Part shown: positions 47,714-48,068 of the stretch, piece after piece
How positions within the stretch are numbered: the first letter of the stretch is position 1
Layout of the letters: the number at the start of each line of letters is the position of its first letter
Assembly (NCBI RefSeq): GCF_000732945.1
Contig: NZ_CP008945.1
Location: forward strand, 1-48,068
Source of the DNA: Corynebacterium atypicum
GTDB taxonomy: Bacteria > Actinomycetota > Actinomycetes > Mycobacteriales > Mycobacteriaceae
Direction of reading: 5' to 3'
DNA length: 48,068 bases
Notes under the pieces: model-generated
Database searches by the model: none
Seen by the model: the letters and a program-made list of their open reading frames with translations, nothing else
Told to the model about the DNA's origin: nothing
Made by a program: the position numbers and the translations under genes

Positions 47714-47765
47714 CATGCAAAATATCGTCACAACATGCGCGAGATACTACATGTACTTTTGCATG
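47714..47765 (-). promoter_or_regulatory. Operator/promoter of the antitoxin-hsd operon
   Basis: The inverted arms CATGCAAAA (47714-47722) and TTTTGCATG (47757-47765) flank the palindrome TACATGTA. On the minus strand a TTGTGA box lies about 70 bases before the start codon. Phd/YefM proteins bind such palindromes, so autoregulation of the whole hsd operon is likely. Confidence 0.55.
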
Positions 47766-48041
47766 TGGTTCTTCGTGAAGATGGAGACATGTGCGCGAGC
47801 CAGAACGCCCCACAAGGTCGAAGGTGGGCACGGTCTTATCAATCACAATTGAGGGCACGCCCCCTCGCCAGATATCCGCTAACGCAAGCCCACCAGCAGA
47901 CCCCCTCAACCAGAAACGTGCACCACTCCAACGGGAAGATCGGGGACGAGCACCCGATTACTGAACCTCCAGCACACCAGCGAACAGCCCCAGAAACAAC
48001 AAAATCCCTGGTCAAAAGGGGTTCAGGAACTCACGCGGTTT

Positions 48042-48058
48042 TTATCATTTTCGACGTC
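48042..48058 (-). repeat. Right copy of a 17-bp inverted repeat
   Basis: Perfect reverse complement of 5-21. The flanking bases differ on both sides. Confidence 0.6.
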
Positions 48059-48068
48059 TTTGTTTCCA

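Larger units (their letters stand above)
47680..48068. other. Right-end noncoding region
   Basis: About 390 bases without a convincing gene. It holds the promoter and operator of the hsd operon, the motif GCGTTAGCGGATATC (minus strand, 47885-47871) and the right copy of the terminal inverted repeat. A 70-codon open frame on the minus strand (47909-47697) has no ribosome site and overlaps the operator. The prophage right attachment site probably lies here or just beyond, but I cannot place it. Confidence 0.5.

Noticed and set aside
47697..47909. A possible toxin partner for the Phd-type gene
   Set aside because: The 70-codon frame is upstream and overlaps the operator, has no ribosome site and resembles no Doc or RelE toxin.
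1..48068. CRISPR array, tRNA genes, retron or diversity-generating retroelement
   Set aside because: No regularly spaced repeats, no cloverleaf with a CCA-type end and no reverse transcriptase motif were seen on either strand.

Overview
The window is one nearly complete, tightly packed temperate siphophage (prophage) plus a type I restriction-modification (RM) locus at its right end. The moderately high GC, frequent ATGA gene overlaps, strong AGGAGG-type ribosome sites and an amidase endolysin with Cpl-7-type repeats point to a host-associated actinobacterium, perhaps an Actinomyces, Trueperella or Bifidobacterium relative. That placement is inference; no host gene is recognisable. Almost every gene is on the minus strand, so the phage reads from right to left.

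Right end (47.7 to 41.2 kb): a solitary Phd/YefM-type antitoxin-like gene leads directly into hsdM, hsdS and hsdR. Next comes the lysogeny module (41.2 to 40.0 kb): an XRE repressor and an ImmA-type protease, with matching 19-bp operators before the repressor and before the first early gene. Early and replication genes follow (40.0 to 28.5 kb): a 56-aa protein, a region with a long nested hairpin, a sigma-region-4-like regulator, DUF2800, DUF2815, a family A DNA polymerase, a BRO antirepressor, a DUF4406-like protein, a D5-type primase-helicase, a VRR-NUC nuclease, a SNF2-type helicase and an ArpU-like late regulator.

The packaging and DNA-modification block (28.3 to 19.5 kb) holds an HNH nuclease, the small terminase, a complete S-adenosylmethionine synthetase, a ParB-fused adenine methylase and a cytosine-C5 methylase in overlapping frames. 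A cluster of small genes with repeated junction sequences and two frame-broken paralogues follows, then the large terminase. The late block (19 to 3.8 kb) runs portal, ClpP-type protease, HK97 capsid, connectors, major tail protein, tail chaperones with a CCCAAAA slippery site, tape measure, Dit, tail spike, holin and endolysin. The left end (3.7 to 0.2 kb) carries a zinc-finger HTH protein, a SHOCT-like protein and two overlapping large serine recombinases.

Three plus-strand inserts break this layout: a two-TM protein with an alpha/beta hydrolase (12.0 to 12.9 kb), an unknown 179-aa protein (19.0 to 19.5 kb) and a small protein (34.3 kb). Each ends tail to tail with the gene upstream in the phage operon and starts back to back with the next one. 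They look like independently expressed cargo (morons). Two families of roughly 40-bp junction repeats and a 17-bp inverted repeat at the window ends are the other notable structures.
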